The position numbers and the translations under genes were made by a program. 64,000 nt of DNA from Lumbricus rubellus (taxonomy: Eukaryota > Annelida > Clitellata > Crassiclitellata > Lumbricidae). Below, in pieces: positions 1 to 11,592 of the stretch. The first letter of the stretch is position 1. Each line of letters begins with the position of its first letter. Below the pieces are notes generated by a model that saw nothing but the letters and a program-made list of their open reading frames with translations, was not told the origin of the DNA and searched no databases. The DNA is taken from the NCBI GenBank assembly GCA_945859605.1, contig OX243822.1, positions 6,349,400 to 6,413,399 of the forward strand. The letters run 5' to 3'.

Positions 1-1499
1 AAGAGTCAACCCAAAGGCAGCAAAGACAAAGAAGAAGAGAAGAATGATACCAGGCAAGTAGTCTTCATTGTTATAAGGGTTTCTTCATTGTTATCAGGGT
101 ATCATCATTCTTATCGTTGTCATTGTAACTGTTGTTGTTATTGTTAAGAGAAGTTGAAAGTGTTTTCTGAGCATTCATCTGGTGCTGGGGTTCTAATTAG
201 TAGCAGAAGACTTATCTGGAATGTTTTAGTTTTATGTTCTGATATTGTTCGAAAAAAGTTCTAATATTGTTCTTATGGAGTTCTAATATTGTTCTAATGA
301 GGTTCTAACATTGTTCTTATGAAGTGGTAATTTTTTCTATGATTTTTCTGTTCTCTTTTTTCTTTGTTCGTGGTTGGGCTGGGAGCACCTCTGAGTAGTT
401 TCTTGAAGTTGCGCTATATAAATGCTCTGAATGAATGAATGAATGAATAAAGTTCTAATATTGTTCTGATGAAGCTCTAATGTTTTGCAGCATACTGATT
501 AACAGCATTCTGATAGTTTTCTAATAAGGCTCTAACAATACTGATCCAGCAGCTTAGGCAGATGACGCATTCTAACAAGGATATTATTCCATACTGATTG
601 TACTGTTGACCTTTGTTTTTTACGTGATGTTTTCTTGTAGGGTGCCTCCAAAGACTGGCTTCCAGACGTGGTTCGAGTCAAATCGAGAGTCGCTGCTCAC
701 CGACTCGCCAGAACTCGAGGAAGACGAACTGACGATCGTGGCTGCAAAAGCGTTCAAGCGAATGTCGAAGGAAGAACAGAAGGTTGGAGGATTTGTATGC
801 ATGGAAATTTTGAAATTAGGATAATGTATGTGTGGAAGACACTTGTTACAGCGCCCCTTCAAGATTTGTGCCCGACTACAGCGCAGACACTGAATCAGGG
901 TTTCATGCTGAAGCGCATGAGCAATTACGAGTGAAGAACTCGCTAAGGGTCCCTGCATGGCGGCTTGAGGTGGATTCGAACTTGCAGCCTTCTGGTTTCA
1001 AGGCACCGAACATGCCCCTTCTTTTTGAGCACTACCCTCCTAGAGGTCTGCTCAACCTTCCATTCGGCAGGTGGTGTTGGCAAAATGAGTAGTAGGACGT
1101 GATTTGGCTGCCTGCAGTTAACTTTTTTTTGGTAATTTAACTTGTTATCATCCGTCATTCTATGAATTGTAATCATTCTGTTTTGTGTCAGTTTGAAATT
1201 AAATTCATGAAGATTATTATTATTTTTAGAATGTTCTGTTAAATTCACCAAATTGTTTGTCTTAGGAGTGGCAGACAAAAGCCGAGTCGGAGACCGAGAA
1301 GAAGTCCGAGCGGAAGAGGAAGCAGAAGCTGGATACGGAGGCGGAGAACGAGGCAAAGGAGAACGGACACGACCTTGAAGTGGCCACAGGCGATACTACG
1401 GAACCTCAGTCGAAGAAGATGAAAGAGGCGGAGAAAACTGGAAGCAAGCCGAAAGGAGGAACGAATAAACTGTTAGGATTTGCGTTCAGCAAAAGTTGA
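1..1499 (+). CDS. WDHD1: WDHD1 (And-1/Ctf4) C-terminal exons with HMG box, 5' partial
   Basis: Three exons are visible: 1-53, 641-782 and 1266-1499, with stop TGA at 1497-1499, giving 142 residues. Phases close exactly: 53 bases leave phase 2, and 142 bases return to phase 0. The middle and last exons encode a C-terminal HMG box (start PPKTGFQTWFESNRESLL, ending KEEQK joined to EWQTKAES). A basic, lysine-rich tail follows and ends in KLLGFAFSKS, matching the end of metazoan WDHD1. WDHD1 is a nuclear replisome adaptor joining the CMG helicase to DNA polymerase alpha; its HMG box binds DNA. The WD40 and SepB domains must lie left of the window. The first visible intron uses a GC donor (positions 54-55), needed to keep the HMG-box frame. 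A tRNA-derived SINE lies in the second intron. The identification rests on the HMG box, spacing and tail; I am fairly sure of it. Confidence 0.85.
375..455 (+). repeat. 3' tail of a CR1/L2-like LINE
   Basis: This has the pattern GGGAGCACCTCTGAGTAG, a short gap, GCGCTATATAAATGCT, then a (GAAT)n tail. The same module follows reverse transcriptase C-terminal remnants elsewhere in the window (for example 20095-20465), so it is read as a truncated LINE 3' end. Short copies of the same tail also occur near 5573-5630 (-), 12283-12325 (-), 13790-13850 (-), 21840-21905 (+), 23005-23100 (+), 26180-26215 (+), 30105-30160 (-), 47165-47245 (-) and 63870-63935 (+). Confidence 0.6.
826..1012 (-). mobile_element. 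tRNA-derived SINE (degraded), in WDHD1 intron
   Basis: Read on the minus strand, a tRNA-like head with box-B-like GTTCGAATCCACC is followed by the body seen in two better copies at 54283-54499 and 55184-55416. The 3' end carries the LINE tail (GCGCTGTAACAAGTG). The copy is diverged, and its box A is poor. Confidence 0.65.
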
Positions 1500-3224
1500 T
1501 TCCGTGTCATAAGTGCTCTTCTGAACGTTTTAACGCTCTAATGCTGGTGACTGTGTACTGAAAGTGACTGGAAAACCAATGCGGATTTAAAGTGTTAAAT
1601 AACAGTTGTGGCCACCGTGTGGGATGTGGATATTTGTGGTTTTCTTACACTAGCTTACAGCTGACAATGTTCTGTGTGCATTTGATTTGTCTGAAGTGTA
1701 CAGCGTTAAATTTTGAGTGTGTACACACGATTTCGGTATGATACCAGAATTTGACATGTACTAGTTCAGGGACAGTTTGAGGAACAGTGGACTGTTGAAG
1801 TTTCGGAAGTATTTTGACTGTTTTTGTAATATGTTGCATTCAAATACATTTTGGCTGTGTTATAGCTGGAACGTTCTGGAACAGAACCTGTCTTTAGCAG
1901 TTTGAGAATTGTAGAAAAATAACTGGGGGTCTTATATTAATTTATTTTGGAGTTGGAGTGTCCAGGGATCCTAAGAAAGACTGGGTATGGTCAATTCTTA
2001 ACCTGGTCATTACACATTATAACGGTCCAATAGTTCCGAAACTCAGATTCACATTTGTGTGTGATGTTGCGTACATTACAAATTAATTTTATAATGATAA
2101 TAATTATAATAATAATAGAGTAGGGCCTTTTCAGGTTTGATTTTTATATTAGGCGATAGTGAAGTTCGTGAGGAATCCTGTAGTGTATACCTCAAGGCAA
2201 AAAAATTAATTATTATTATAGAAGTCATTGAATAGGATTTAGATTGGAAGGACACGATTAGTATGATTAGCCATTAGAACACAGCCTATAGTGAGTTGGA
2301 TTCACTGTCTAAAAAAACAAAGCAAGAGATGGTGATATCTTTCATTGAAACTCTAATCCATTACCGATCGCATTCTCGTCCAAAGATGTGCCAAAACACC
2401 CGCCGGAGTTCAAGCTTGACCCTGCCGGAGAGTATTATTATTATTTAGCCCCGAGGTCCATAATGATCTGTTAGCCCTGTTGGGTGACTTTATCATTAAC
2501 TTAGAACAGAATAAAAAAATTACGCCTATTCGTCTTTGAGTCCTGGAGATATTTGTTTTTATTAAGCTCTTGCTGACATGCAGCAGCAGTGACAAAGAAA
2601 GAAAGAAAGTATAAAGAAATTATAGTAATTCAATCAAATGGGTGCAAGTCAGATAGAGGGGCAATGGTCGAGTAAGCCTATATTGTGAAGTTCTCTGGGA
2701 AATGTAATTTTTTTTTATAATCGAGCGTTTGAAACTGTGGAGACGAGGACGTAATTATTATACAGCCTATGGACTCTCGGTGGGAAATTACTTGTACAAG
2801 TTAGAGCTTCTCCGTTCCAATAATTATCAGGCGTCAGAAAACCGAAACCGAGAGAGGTAGCCTATCGCGGAATACCGCCGCATTGAATCGCTGGATATAA
2901 TGGCCATTTACTGAACTAATTTATTTATAAAATTATTAGTTGACACGTGAATAAAATAGTGAATTTAACCATGACTGTCAGAAGTTAAATCAGCAGGCCT
3001 ATAACCATTATTAAATTTTTGATGCTTAATATGACTAGCAGAAAAGAAGACCAAAGAAAGTTACTAGCTCGGACCTTAGTCTATGTAGCGTTGGTGGACA
3101 GTGGTGGTAAATAGTTTCATGTCTCAAATCGATTATTGTGCTGCGCTCTGTTTTATAAAACAATAATATATTATTAAATTAATTTTAATTAATTAACAAA
3201 AATTACCGTGAAAGGGTCGGAGAG
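1500..3224. other. AT-rich interval, no gene recognised
   Basis: It follows the WDHD1 stop and presumably begins with its 3' UTR. I see no long open frame, no convincing exon with splice sites, and no ARID, Tudor or RBB1NT exons of an ARID4 gene, though exons below about 60 codons could be missed. Short (ATT)n and (AAT)n stretches occur, for example around 2095-2115. Confidence 0.5.
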
Positions 3225-3499
3225 TGTGGCATCGCCTTGATTTACAGATGGTCGCCTAGTGCATTCTGGGTTGGTTTAGCCACGTGACCAGCTGCTGACC
3301 AATCACCGACGCCCTTGTTTGTTGTTATTTGAGTATAGAGCCGTGGTTTTATGATGTATTTTCTGATTTTTCTGTAATTATTATTAATCGAGAGAAGAAA
3401 TGAAGCCTTAAAAGTGATCTGATGATTTGATCCTATCTATCAACGTGCTCAATTTGTAAGTCTTAACGGGAAAAGTCTACTTCTTCTGTCGTTACAATG
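3225..3499 (+). promoter_or_regulatory. Candidate promoter and leader exon of the ARID4-like gene
   Basis: CpG and GC content rise locally. There is a CACGTGAC E-box (USF/CLEAR type) at 3281-3288 and a CCAATCA box at 3299-3305. Downstream, ACAATG is immediately followed by GTATGAG, so a leader exon could end with an ATG at 3497-3499 and splice in phase 0 to the acceptor at 4460-4461. This is inferred from sequence only, with no TATA box. Confidence 0.35.
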
Positions 3500-4461
3500 G
3501 TATGAGCTGCGACTCAAAGTTACACGCTGACATGCGCTGAGCGTAAGCAGCGTAAGAATTTATTTGGAGCCAATTTTATTATGTTCTTTGTATGTGCAAC
3601 ATCTCTTGCTGAGTATCCTACGTTATGAACTCAATGCAGCTGTGTTTTTAACGACCCTATCTATATTAATTGCAGTTAAAGGCATCGTTTTCTTAGTTAA
3701 GTACAGTTACTGTTATGAAGACTCTCTGTTGTAAAATTCCTTGAGTAGCGATTTTGCGTTGTAGTATCTTTATTGTACTTACCAATTGTGCAGTGTAATG
3801 GTGTTCCTTGTTAGCTCACGCCTTAAATGTTATTTTTAAGGGTGAAGAGTCTTTAAAGTTTACTTTTTGAGAGGTCGAAAGATGTTGTTTTTCTAAGAAT
3901 AAAGAGTTACGCGGTCAGTATGTGATAATGGAAATTTTCTGCCAAAGTGCATTTTCTTATTTCAAATGTATGGCTATTAAACAGCTGTAATTAAGTAGTT
4001 TTATGGTTAGTAAGTGTTTTCTTTAATGAAAAGCACCGGCAAACGCATACGGTAAGCTTAATACGTTCAAACAAGAAAACAAAAGTCTCTGATTGAATTT
4101 GTTTATTTTTATGTTTGTATGCGTTATATGTGTGTGTATATAGTGTAAAAAAATCAAATTTATTGCTCCCAGCAGTTACACATTGTGCACCTTGCTAATC
4201 AGCATTAGTTGTACGCCACTCCCCAATCCAGGACCAAATCTCCACCTATGTCTACATACTTGAATACATTACATGCATACTCATTTTAGGTATGCTAAGT
4301 GGAGCAGAAAGCTCAAATTTACCCTGGTTTTGAATTTTGACCATCCAACTTCTTGGTCAGCAGTTCAGCTGACAAGCAATCTGTTTTATCAACAATTTTG
4401 CGTTATTCATCTAATTCTTGACTTACCTACTTGATGTCCAAACGAGTAAATTCTTTTGCAG

Positions 4462-5074
4462 ACGATGCTAAAAATTTTGGATCGACGAGGCACTTTCCCC
4501 GTCGTCGACTTATGCTCCTCGGTCTACGAGAACGCGAGCACGTCAACGTGCCAACCGAGGCGAAGCCAACGACATGGCGGCGGGCCAACGTTGCCAAACT
4601 CAACCACCGAAATCCCCACGGCCGAGGAGGATAGGAACTTTCTGCAGAGGCTGTCTAGAGTCGGTCACTGTGAGACTCCTGACACGTCGGACGAAGCCGA
4701 GCCTTGTGGCGAGTCAACGCTCGTGAGCGCGATGCTCGGCGCTCCGCGGAGAAGTCAACGGAGCCAGAAAAGGTCGAGGTTCATGGACGACGAGTATTTG
4801 TCGTTGCCGTGGATCGGTAGAATGACGAGTAATGATGATGCGAAGGTTGTTGTCGTGGAGCAGAGGAAGAGCTCGGGGAATGAACAACCGGCTGTGAAGA
4901 AGAGATCTTTTAAGGTCAGATGAAGTCATTGGATCATTGTTTTTTAATTAGTATTGTTATTGTTAATTACTATTGTTATAATTATTGTATTTTCGTAATG
5001 GTCCTATTTGTGTTAATTTTTGTTATTATTTATTATTTTTTGCCCAATGTAGTAAAGATCCATCAGGCTATTGT

Positions 5075-5106
<32 letters not shown>

Positions 5107-8100
5107 TTGTTGCTGTTGCCAAGGTATTTAGGATCCCTCGGGGACTTCATTACTAACTGCTGTTTAAAAACTAGTCCAGAAGTGTAATTGATTTGGCTAT
5201 TTTTATTATTGTGATTATTATAGTAGTATCGAGTATATCTCTCTTGAAGAAGCGCTGCTTAAAGCTGTGTTTGCAGAACTTTGCAAACGAACTTTATGAT
5301 ATTTCTGCTGATTGTGCCATTGATTGACACTGTTGATTGATCTCGATTATTTTTCTTTTGATTGACAGAATCTGTCTTCCTCGGAGACGAGCGTAAAAAA
5401 TTCACCAAAAACAACAATTGATTCTACCTCGCCGACACTGTAAGTCTTAAATTAACTATTGATGATTAACTAATAATATAAATTTCTGGTGTTCTGATAT
5501 TACTCTTATTTTGCTTACAGTCATTATTTTCTGTAGACATTAGACATTTTATATATATGATATTGTGTTGTATCTATGCATTTATATAGCACCTCTTGCA
5601 GAATGACGATTCAGAGGCGCTCTTAGTGTGAAACACTCTGAAGGAAAAGAAATGTTTTTAAAGAAAGGGAGACTTCATCGACAAGAAAAGAATAAATAAT
5701 CCACAATAGCATAATCGCCCCTCAAATCTGATGCAAATACCCACGAGCGATGTGGCCAGTATCTGAGGAATCTGCACAGGCAATGTGGCCGATGTCTGCT
5801 CAATCCAGATTCTTTTGTCTTAGACCCAGCTCACTGCCGAATAGACAAAAATGGGAAATTACGAGGGGTAAATCTCGTTTTGTTTCCGTCAACAGGAAAG
5901 GCGTGGGTCGAGTCGTGACAAGGCGAAGTCTCGGTCCGGTCGTTCGATATCCGATCGGAACGCGACTCAACGTCAAATACGGAGCCGTCAATCCGCAGAT
6001 CTACGAAGCGAAGGTAATCGACGTCGACATCGTTCCTCAGGTTTCACGTTACCGCGTTCATTATCGCGGCTGGAACAAGAGTCACGACTCGTGGATCACT
6101 AGAATCGATGTCGTATCCGTCATCGAGAAACCTTCGTCGTCAACGTCAACGACCGGCTCAGAGGCTACGGTCAAACCGTCGCCAGATACGACTCCTAAAA
6201 TCTCAACCAAGGTAACTGTGCTGTTTATTAGGAATGGTGGAAGAAATGAATGCAGATTGATCGGGCGTTGCTTGCCTCATTGGCCGCATTCCTAAATATG
6301 CCTCTGTCTCTGCCTTGTAAGCGCGATGCTTTTCACTGGCTCCCTGTTTCTCAGCGCATCTCCTGAGTTGCTGCACCAGTTTGGAGGTGCCTTCATGGTT
6401 GCGCACCACCATACTTGTACTGCTACTACTAGTCTTTTATTGAAGATATAACAGATATAACAAGAGTCAAAGTTAACTCTACTCTTTTTAATGATTTTTA
6501 CGACAGCCTAAGTCTGTTCTTTTCTGCTGGAGTTGGTTCGGGAGAGTAGAAATGTAGAATTTTCTTAACGAATGAATGAATATAATGAATTTGTGCTAGT
6601 AGCAATATCTTTTCGCTACTCAGCTGTTGGTGTTACTCCCTTTATCAAAGGTTTGGGACAGGCACTTATTGTCTAGGGCCCTTGAGACCATACTCTACTA
6701 TCATTATTCTTAAGAAGACTGTTCTTTTTAAGCTGAAGTTGGGACGTGAGCGCTTCTGAATAGTTGGTGTTGAAGGGACGGTATGTAAATCTCTGAAATG
6801 AACGAATCGAATGAATTATGGAGTTCATGCAGTGTTTTCGTACGGATCGATTGAGTATTCTTTCTCTTCCAGGTCTTCCCTACCGACTGCAAGCTTAGCA
6901 TAAGCCGCCACAAAGGAGGATCCGGCAAAGATTCAAAGACAACAATTGCTGCAGAAGAAGAAGAGAAATCTGATGCAGAGAGCCAGAGGAGGAAGAAGAG
7001 GAAACAGGATTCAGAGGATGAGGAGGAGAATGGTGAAGAAGATGGTGGAAGCGTGAGGGAGAGGCAGACAAGATCCGGGAGAAGGAAGCAGCAGTGTTTG
7101 TCCTCAACTAATGAAGGGAATCCGGACGGAGATGCGAGGAGCTGGAGCGGTTCAGATGAAAGTCCGGCTGCGGCGGAAGAGACGATGGAGGTGGAAGGTG
7201 AAGCACGGAATGGAACGGATGGAGACTGCGTGGAATCAGTTGCGGAGGCAGGCGTTGTTGGTGGCATGGTTGCACTGGAAGCTGGAGAGACTCCGTTGGA
7301 AGATGGAAACGAGAGGAACGGCAAAACGGAGGATGGAGAGAAAACTTCAAGTGGTGCGGAGGAAGAAGAGGAGGCGGATGAAAATGGAGTGGAGCATGGA
7401 GGGGAAGGCTCAAGTGGTGCAGAGGAGGATGAGGGAAAGGAGGATGGATCAGAGAAGGTGAATGATGATGATGACAATGATAATGGAGAGAGGGATAGCG
7501 GGAACAATGGAGGGCGGAATAACGACGATGATGATGATGATGACAGTGATGATGAAAATGACGGAGAAGATGATGGAGAAGACGACGATGAGGAGGAGAA
7601 GGATGAAAAAGTCTCGGAGGATCATGACTCCGACTCGAAGTCGCAGTCCGCCACTGCTCCGACTCATCCGTCGAGCGAGACTTTGCTCGTGAGTCTCGAT
7701 CAGAAGTCGACTCTGATCTACGACTCGATCGTGACGAGCGAGTCATCGTCGTCGTCGTGTGAGTCGGACAGCGGGGAACCAGCGTTTGGTGATGACGTCA
7801 AGACGATGACATCGGACGACTTCCTTGACGAGGAGATGACGGCACACGATGATGATATCTCTGTGTCGAACTCCAACTCGGATGATGGTATTTTGATGAT
7901 TAATAATAATAATAAGAAGAATAATTAGCAATTATAAATCTTCGGAGTTGATGTTAGAATAGGAAGTTGTCTGTTTTGCAATAAATGAAGTTGATTGTAG
8001 AATAAAAATAATAATAAGATAGAATAATAATAATATACAGTGTGTGCCAAAAAATACCCCTCTAGGGTTTTTGCCAATATTTTGGCCAGGAATAAGAATT

Positions 8101-10555
8101 TTTAAATGAAAATTTACGGTCTTAAAGGCAATTCATATTTACGTACAATGGAACCCCATGGCCACGTACAAACAAACTTCTCTACCTCGCTTGCAAATGT
8201 TAATTACCATAATTATATGTAGTTTTTTTAAAGTCATCTATTGAACATTTTTTAGCTGTCGACTATTTTTTGTTAAGCATCATATAAATCTGTGAGCTAA
8301 AATATTTTAACTTCTACGGTTTACTGTTTAGATGTGGACAAAATTTAATTATATTGTAATCAAATAATATCAGACAGCTTAGCTATAATATTAAACGTAG
8401 CTATAAATAGGCTAATTATGTGAACGAAATAATTAGAAATTTTGTTGTACACTCCCATACACAATCCACCTTAAAAAATTCATTGACCCCAATGCATACG
8501 TTGGAATGGTATATATGGTGTATAGGCCTCTACTAAGCGGGACTTGTCTCTTCTGGAGTGCCTATTGCTCCCTAATCTGCATCTAAGCCTTTACCGAATA
8601 TGTTTCTATGTTAACTATCCCTTGTGTTACATTATTTTCTGTTTCTGAAGTTTTATTGTGGGAACAATAAATGATTTGATTTGAATACGTTATATATGGA
8701 CACTGCGCAGCCCCTTAATTGTTTCTTTTGCCATCTTGTGCTTGTTACAAATAAGTAATTGTGCATTGTAAATTCTTACGGAGTAATCGTCTTCCGCTTG
8801 TAGCGTGCAACGACCTCCTTCTTCCCATTGAAACGGACAGCGTTCGCAGCGGTGCTACATCGAGTATCACCAGTGATCACCACCGTCGTCGACCGGACAG
8901 CAGTGGTAACACCACGACGACGCTTACCACCACCAGTGGCAGTGGTAGTCAATTGTACGACGATGCTGAGAGCACAAGACATTTCGCCCGCATCCACAGC
9001 TTGCCACCGCCATCTACGACCAGCTTCATTGACCTGGGTGAGTCATTTCGGGAATTTATATAGCGCCCCTTTAAGATGGCTGCTCAGAGGCGCTCCCAGT
9101 CCAGCCACGGTGGTATAAATGTGTCTTCAGGAGCCTTTAAAACATGTTCTGGTATAGCTAACATGTTCTGTTGGAATCACGTGAATTGCAATCAATAGTG
9201 ATTTGTTCACTCATTCATTTCAAGAATTTTATATAGTGTGCTTTCAGGAAGCCCACTCAGAGGCGCTCCTAGTTCAACCACGATGAAGCAAATGGGTCTT
9301 AAGGAGCCCTGGTCCGATTATCAAGTTTTCTTTGCATGCCTTAACTTCTTCTGACCCTTATAGATACAGCTTTGTCTTATCTTAGTTGCTGAGTGAATTA
9401 AGCAACTGGTAAATATATGGCAGTCAGAATTCAAGTAAAAGGTGTCTTATTATAAATATATAGCAGTCGGTATTTTAATAAAAGGTGTCTTATTGTGCTT
9501 ATCCTGGTTTCCTAGTACTCTTGCTGTTGTTGCTATTATCACTTTCCTGCCTCATGGATGATAGCTCAATGAACTGTTCTTATTCTTCCAATTCATAGTC
9601 TGATGGACTTGGACGTCTCTTTGATATGACGCAACGCTCGTGAATAAACTAGTGCCCTTCGATTTGCTTTCAAAGCTTACGACGTTTTGTTTTGTGTGTT
9701 TATTGTTTGTCGTAGAGGCCGAACTGAAGGGATTGGACGAAACGGAGAAAGAAGATTACATCTTGCGGAAGATGCGAAAGATTCAGATTGAATACAAACA
9801 GATGTCTTCGATATACAACAAGCTCACACGCAGAAGCAACCGAGCGAGCAATCGGAGAAAGGTGGGTGGACAGTAAATGCAAGATTTTGTGAGCCCTGTG
9901 GCGCAATATTAGATAACATGTTGGCGTAGAGAGCATGATGTAACGAGTTCATGCCCCGTATAGGGCGGACATGCTTTGTAGGCTGCTATTATTGCCGTTG
10001 TATTGCAAGCTGTCTGAGTGTATGTTCTATTGTATTGTATTGTATTTAAACATTTATAAAGCGCCTCTAGTAGGGTGAACCGTTCAGAGGCGCTCCCAGT
10101 GCGCAAGGCCCCGTGAGAAGAAACAGGTTTTGAGGAGAGACTACCAGAAAGAAGTGTAGAGCGAACAGAAGGAGAAAGGGCATTCCAAAGAGAAGGACCA
10201 ATTGAGACAAATGATCGAGACTGAACCATAGCGGTTCTAGACCGAGGAACCAAGAGGTCAAATCTGTTGGATGAACGAATGTTCTGTTAGTAAAGTAAAT
10301 AAATAAAGTATATAATATAACTCTATACTGTAAATGATTGCGATCTGTCAACCGGATGCTTGAAAATGATTAGCTAATAAGAACGTGTGAATGGAGAGAA
10401 TTGTTTGCAAAGCGCAAGACCAACGAAGGCATAGACCATAATATTAGGTGCATCTCTAAAGTTTTTCTCTTTGTCGTTTTCAGAGTCGATCGCGTCGCCA
10501 TGCCAACGGCGTCGCCATAGCAACTGCTGACACCGAAGCTCCACCCGTCTGCTGA
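4462..10555 (+). CDS. ARID4-like chromatin protein: chromo barrel, acidic tract, C-terminal coiled coil
   Basis: Seven exons join in phase: 4462-4914, 5369-5439, 5896-6211, 6873-7887, 8804-9037, 9716-9861 and 10484-10555 (stop TGA), about 768 residues. The third exon holds a chromo barrel / Tudor-knot domain (RYPIGTRLNVKYG, then YRVHYRGWNKSHDSW), the type found in ARID4A/B. The fourth is a long Glu/Asp-rich tract with KKRK-type basic clusters. The sixth is a helical segment (ELKGLDETEKEDY, then RKMRKIQIEYKQM) followed by an RRSNRASNRRK basic stretch, resembling the C-terminal helix of ARID4. ARID4 proteins are nuclear partners of retinoblastoma protein and the Sin3-HDAC complex. No ARID domain is visible; only EEDRNFLQRL in the first exon recalls an ARID start. 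The first codon is unsettled: ATG at 4465 or a leader ATG at 3497. The donor at 7888 (GTATTT) is weak but phase-correct. The assignment to ARID4 is probable, not certain. Confidence 0.65.
6257..6830 (+). mobile_element. Degraded CR1/L2-like LINE fragment in ARID4-like intron
   Basis: 6257-6425 translates with breaks into the typical reverse transcriptase C-terminal motif FHWLPVSQRIS followed by a LHGCAPPYLY-like segment. 6640-6830 resembles the end of that reading frame (LKKTVLF-like) plus the 3' tail GTGAGCGCTTCTGAATAG and a short GAAT repeat. Stops and gaps show it is inactive. Confidence 0.55.
8037..8150 (+). repeat. Dispersed repeat, mariner-like end
   Basis: It starts ACAGTGTGTGCCAAAAAATA and continues with TTTTGCCAATATTTTGGCCAG and TAAGAATTTTTAAAT. 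A related copy lies at 37080-37200. Two diverged copies sharing about 100 bp imply a transposable-element family. The start resembles Tc1/mariner ends, but no transposase is seen. Confidence 0.45.
9048..9290 (-). repeat. Two LINE 3' tails in one intron
   Basis: Both copies (9048-9105 and 9215-9290) read, on the minus strand, as the GGAGCGCCTCTGAGTGG ... GCGC/GCACTATATAAA tail module. They lie in the intron between the fifth and sixth exons of the ARID4-like gene. Confidence 0.55.
9893..10025 (+). mobile_element. tRNA-derived SINE, family 2
   Basis: A degraded tRNA-like head (GCGCAATATTAGATAACATG as box A, ACGAGTTCATGCCCC as box B) precedes a body ending GGCTGCTATTATTGCCG ... TTGCAAGCTGTCTGAGT. 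The same head-plus-body order recurs at 35068-35215, so this is a second SINE family distinct from the one at 55184. Confidence 0.5.
10035..10253 (-). mobile_element. LINE reverse transcriptase C-terminal remnant
   Basis: The minus-strand translation gives VPRSRTAMVQSRSFVSIGPS followed by LWNALSPSVR, the conserved end of CR1/L2/jockey-type reverse transcriptases. It is followed by CTGGGAGCGCCTCTGAACGG and the tail. It is truncated and lies in the last intron of the ARID4-like gene. Confidence 0.65.
10494..10524 (+). promoter_or_regulatory. Two RFX X-box-like motifs inside the last ARID4-like exon
   Basis: GTCGCCATGCCAAC (10494-10507) and GTCGCCATAGCAAC (10511-10524) lie inside coding sequence. 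The second fits the X-box consensus GTHNYYATRRNAAC exactly; the first has one mismatch. Further matches follow at 10759-10772 and 11694-11707. Binding is not shown by sequence alone. Confidence 0.4.
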
Positions 10556-10926
10556 TGTCTCCTGCGGTTACTACCACCAGACGGCAGCACTCGCTCTTGA
10601 AAAAAATCCGATTTCTTTCCGACAGACAACCCAACCATTCGAATATCGTTTAAAACTCGCGTCTGAAGATGACTGGTTTCTGTCGAATTTGACGTTTGAA
10701 CTGCAATTTGTTGGCTTCCGTAGTTTTCCCGCTCGTCTACTCAACCACCTGCTGGACCGTAGTCATGGCAACGACACAATGCATCGCCGTTGCCATAGCG
10801 ATGTTGTTGTTGTTGTTAACAGACAGTCTGAAAAAAACGCTCTACGTAAGTAATTATCGATTACGGACGCTTGCTTGTTGCTATCGCATTTTTTGCCATG
10901 ACGCTTCCGTGGAATTGATTAATTAT

Positions 10927-11592
10927 CGTTTCCATGGAAATAATCGTTTCCATGGCGATCATCGTTTCCATGGTAATCATCGTTTCCATGGTAATCATCG
11001 CTTCTATGGTGATCGTCGTTTCCATGGTGACCATCGTTTCCATGAAAATAATCGTTTCCATGGTAATATTCATTTCCATGGTAAACATCGTTTCCATGGA
11101 AATAATCGTTTCCACGGTGACCATCGTTTCCATGGTAATATTCATTTCCATGGTAATAATCATTTCCATGGTGACCATCATTTCCATGGTGACCATCGTT
11201 TCCATGGTGACCATCGTTTCCATGGTAATCATCGTTTCTATGGTGACCATCGTTTCCATGGTCACCATCGTTTCCGTGGTAATCATCGTTTCTATGGTGA
11301 CCATCGTTTCCATGGTGACCATCGTTTCCGTGGTAATCATCGTTTCCATGGTGACCATCGTTTCCATGGTAAACATCGTTTCTATGGTGACCATCGTTTC
11401 CATGGTAATCATCGTTTCCATGGTGATCATCGTTTCCATGGTAAACATCGTTTCCACGGTGACCATCGTTTCCACGGTGACCATCGTTTCCATGGTAATC
11501 ATCGTTTCCATGGGGACCATCGTTTCCATGGTAACCATCGTTTCCATGGTGACCATCGTTTCCACGGTGACCATCGTTTCCACGGTGACCAT
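10927..11592. repeat. 18-bp minisatellite, 37 units, X-box-like palindrome
   Basis: The consensus unit is GTTTCCATGGTGACCATC with frequent GTAATC and GTAAAC variants, repeated 37 times. Because 18 is a multiple of three, long open frames appear on both strands (HRFHGD-type on plus, MVTMET-type on minus); these are by-products rather than genes. The unit centres on CCATGG, and in the GTGACC form its reverse complement is a full X-box match (GTCACCATGGAAAC). It lies 370 bp past the ARID4-like stop, perhaps within its 3' UTR, since a possible poly(A) signal AATAAA occurs only at 12948-12953. Confidence 0.9.

Noticed and set aside
606..824. Open frame extending through the WDHD1 HMG-box exon into the intron
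   Set aside because: The coding part ends at 782 at a GT donor; the extension is intronic.
7108..7746. Ser/His-rich minus-strand frames
   Set aside because: Antisense of the acidic GAA/GAT-rich exon of the ARID4-like gene.
10927..11592. Could the regular repeats be a CRISPR array?
   Set aside because: Units are contiguous with no unique spacers, and the window is an animal genome.
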